Origin: Thermodesulfatator sp.
Lineage (GTDB): Bacteria; Desulfobacterota; Dissulfuribacteria; Dissulfuribacterales; QOAL01
NCBI GenBank assembly: GCA_003978135.1
Contig: QOAL01000006.1
Coordinates: 1 to 6,309 of the forward strand
Direction: 5' to 3'
DNA: 6,309 bases
The notes under the pieces: generated by a model
The model's input: only the letters and a program-made list of their open reading frames with translations
What the model was told of the DNA's origin: nothing
Databases searched by the model: none
In this document: positions 4,656 through 6,309 of the stretch, piece by piece
Position numbering within the stretch: position 1 is the first letter of the stretch
How the letters are laid out: each line of letters starts with the position of its first letter
Translations under genes and position numbers: made by a program

Positions 4656-5867
4656 ATGGCAGACATATCTTCTGAAGATTTAATTCAGATCTTGAAAACC
4701 GGCAGGAATCTGGTTTTTCTGGATTCCAGCCGTCTTAACGGAGAAGAAAACAGTTCTTATCTCTTCTATTCTCCAGAGACAGTCCTTCAGATCAGTTCGG
4801 CCTCTGATATAGGTCCTTTTTTCTCGTCACTGGAGCTGGCCCTTTCCCGGGGATACTATGCTGCAGGCTGGTTCTCCTATGAACTTGGCTACCTTTTGCA
4901 TAAACCCTTGGCAGGACTGCTTGAACACAAAAGTAACAGGCTGCCTCTTGCCTGGCTGGGCCTGTTCAGGCAGCCTGTGGAAATCACTTCCCTGGCATCT
5001 GAAAAGCTGTTCCGGGGAAATCGACTCAGCAGGGGCCTTGATTTCAGGCCCAGGCTTTCCGTGACTAAAAAGAGATTCACTGAACATATCAATGAGATCC
5101 ATGAATACATAAAAAGCGGGGATACCTACCAGGTAAATTACACTGTGAGAAGTTTTTTTGACTTGCAAGGCGTCTCTGCTTTCCAGTTGTACTGCCATTT
5201 GAGAAATAGGCAAAGGGTAAACTACGCTGCCTTTATAAGAAACGGTGCCATGAGAATTCTCTGTCTTTCTCCAGAGCTTTTTTTCAGAAAAAGGGGGGAC
5301 AGGATCTGGTCAAAACCCATGAAGGGCACTGTCAGGCGGGGAAGGGATGCAGGAGAAGATATCCTGCTCTTTAAATTTCTTTCACAGGATGAAAAGAACA
5401 GGGCGGAAAATGTAATGATAGTAGATCTTATTAGAAATGACCTTGGCAGGATATGCACCAAGGGAACGGTACGAGTTCCTGACCTTTTCAAGGTTGAACC
5501 TTATGAAACCCTGTTCCAAATGATTTCACGCGTGGAGGGAAAGGTGAGCAGATCCTTTACCTGGGAGGATTGCTTTCGTGCCCTTTTCCCATGCGGCTCC
5601 ATTACCGGGGCACCAAAGATAAGGACCATGGAGATAATCTCTGAGCTGGAAGATTCCCCCAGGGGTATTTATACCGGTGCCATCGGCTTTATCACTCCGG
5701 ATCATGACGCCTGTTTCAATGTTGCCATCAGGACAATCATGGCTCAAGGGGAGCGCTGCGAGTTAGGCATTGGATCAGGCATAACTATCTATTCTGATCC
5801 TGGGAAAGAATTTGAAGAAACCCTTCTTAAAGCAGCCTTTTTGGGAAAAGATGTAATCCATGACTGA
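4656..5867 (+). CDS. pabB: aminodeoxychorismate synthase component I
   Basis: Converts chorismate and ammonia (normally from the PabA glutaminase) to 4-amino-4-deoxychorismate for 4-aminobenzoate and folate synthesis; cytoplasmic. The 403 residues comprise a short N-terminal domain (GYYAAGWFSYELGYLL at 66-81) and the chorismate-binding domain (about 135-400). Motifs: SGDTYQVNYT (154-163), CLSPELFF (203-210), PMKGTVRRG (221-229), ENVMIVDLIRNDLGR (251-265), FPCGSITGAPKIRTMEII (311-328), and GIGSGI with DPGKEFEET (371-389). Lys223 in PMKGT is the residue that marks PabB; anthranilate synthase TrpE has Ala there. The N-terminal part is shorter than in E. coli PabB, as in PabB proteins paired or fused with PabC. 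The nearest purine-rich site, AAAGGA at 4634-4639, is 16 bases from ATG 4656, so initiation looks weak. Its stop overlaps the pabC start. pabA is not in the window. Confidence 0.92.
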   Translation: MADISSEDLIQILKTGRNLVFLDSSRLNGEENSSYLFYSPETVLQISSASDIGPFFSSLELALSRGYYAAGWFSYELGYLLHKPLAGLLEHKSNRLPLAWLGLFRQPVEITSLASEKLFRGNRLSRGLDFRPRLSVTKKRFTEHINEIHEYIKSGDTYQVNYTVRSFFDLQGVSAFQLYCHLRNRQRVNYAAFIRNGAMRILCLSPELFFRKRGDRIWSKPMKGTVRRGRDAGEDILLFKFLSQDEKNRAENVMIVDLIRNDLGRICTKGTVRVPDLFKVEPYETLFQMISRVEGKVSRSFTWEDCFRALFPCGSITGAPKIRTMEIISELEDSPRGIYTGAIGFITPDHDACFNVAIRTIMAQGERCELGIGSGITIYSDPGKEFEETLLKAAFLGKDVIHD

Positions 5868-6309
5868 AGAACACGCCTCAAAAGAGGATTTTTATCTCAT
5901 AGAAACCCTTCTCTGGAGAGGAGATTGTGACTCTGCTGAGTTTTTGCACGGATTTTGGCTTCTCCATGGACACCTTTCCAGGCTGGAGCGTTCTGCCAGG
6001 TTCTTCGGCTTTCCATTTGCAGCGGCCGATGCCTTGAAAAAATTAAGGACCCTCTCCGGCAGCCTCATGTCAGGTTATGGGCATCCGAAAAAAAGCGCTG
6101 CGAAGGTCAGGTGCATCCTTAAAAGGTCAGGTGATTTTGAAATAGACCAGGTGCAGCCTTTTTCAGAGCCTTCCGCCTTGATAACAGTGGATATTTCCAA
6201 AAAACGTGTAGATCCCGAGGATATCTTCCTATATCACAAGACCAGCAAAAGGGGGCTTTTTGACCAGGAGAGAAGGCGTCTTGACAGCGAGGGGATCTTT
6301 GAAACATTG
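5860..6309 (+). CDS. pabC: 4-amino-4-deoxychorismate lyase, 3' end beyond window
   Basis: A PLP-dependent class IV aminotransferase-fold enzyme that splits aminodeoxychorismate into 4-aminobenzoate and pyruvate. I translated 150 residues, open at the right edge. Visible family features are LIETLLWRGD (13-22), HLSRLERSARFFGF (38-51), a KVRCIL strand (82-87) and DIFLYHKTSKRGLFD (121-135). The last resembles the HKT-x-R-x-x-(Y/F)D motif of the PabC-like half of PabB-PabC fusions; Lys127 is the expected PLP-binding lysine. The start is ATG 5860, overlapping the pabB stop by 8 bases (5860-5867), in a different frame. That arrangement and the weak Shine-Dalgarno suggest translation coupled to pabB. 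A branched-chain or D-amino-acid aminotransferase is the alternative, but the pabB overlap and the HKT motif argue for PabC. Confidence 0.85.
   Translation, partial: MTEEHASKEDFYLIETLLWRGDCDSAEFLHGFWLLHGHLSRLERSARFFGFPFAAADALKKLRTLSGSLMSGYGHPKKSAAKVRCILKRSGDFEIDQVQPFSEPSALITVDISKKRVDPEDIFLYHKTSKRGLFDQERRRLDSEGIFETL

Overview
The window looks like ordinary chromosome of a Gram-negative bacterium with roughly 50% GC. A Desulfobacterota (deltaproteobacterial) host is my guess. It rests on the style of the divergent split biotin carboxylase and its neighbours, and I could not test it by search.

Left two thirds, minus strand (read right to left): a compact biotin-enzyme operon. It begins with pycA (2690-4147, biotin carboxylase subunit) and continues, after a 2-base gap, with pycB (654-2687, carboxyltransferase plus biotin carrier). 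It ends with birA (1-623, biotin-protein ligase), which runs off the left edge. The order makes sense as a unit: PycA carboxylates biotin, PycB carries the biotin on Lys641 and passes CO2 to an acceptor (most likely pyruvate, giving oxaloacetate), and BirA attaches the biotin. Catalytic residues are kept in both subunits, but several normally fixed flanking residues differ, so the exact substrate is less certain than the enzyme class.

Middle (4148-4655): 388 bases without a protein gene, then a minus-strand tRNA-Val(CAC) with encoded CCA and a good sigma70-type promoter. The gene-free stretch holds a Rho-independent-type terminator (4281-4344), a larger foldable segment (4446-4520), a possible pycA promoter and a second inverted repeat just upstream of pycA.

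Right third, plus strand: pabB (4656-5867) and pabC (5860 to beyond the right edge), overlapping by 8 bases. They encode the chorismate-to-4-aminobenzoate steps of folate synthesis. They diverge from the tRNA gene across only 45 bases.

I see no mobile element, CRISPR array or phage gene. No clearly new system stands out. The most unusual points are the altered motifs in PycA and PycB, a Ser in the biotin-binding loop of BirA at the position of E. coli Arg118, and a very stable hairpin inside the start of birA.
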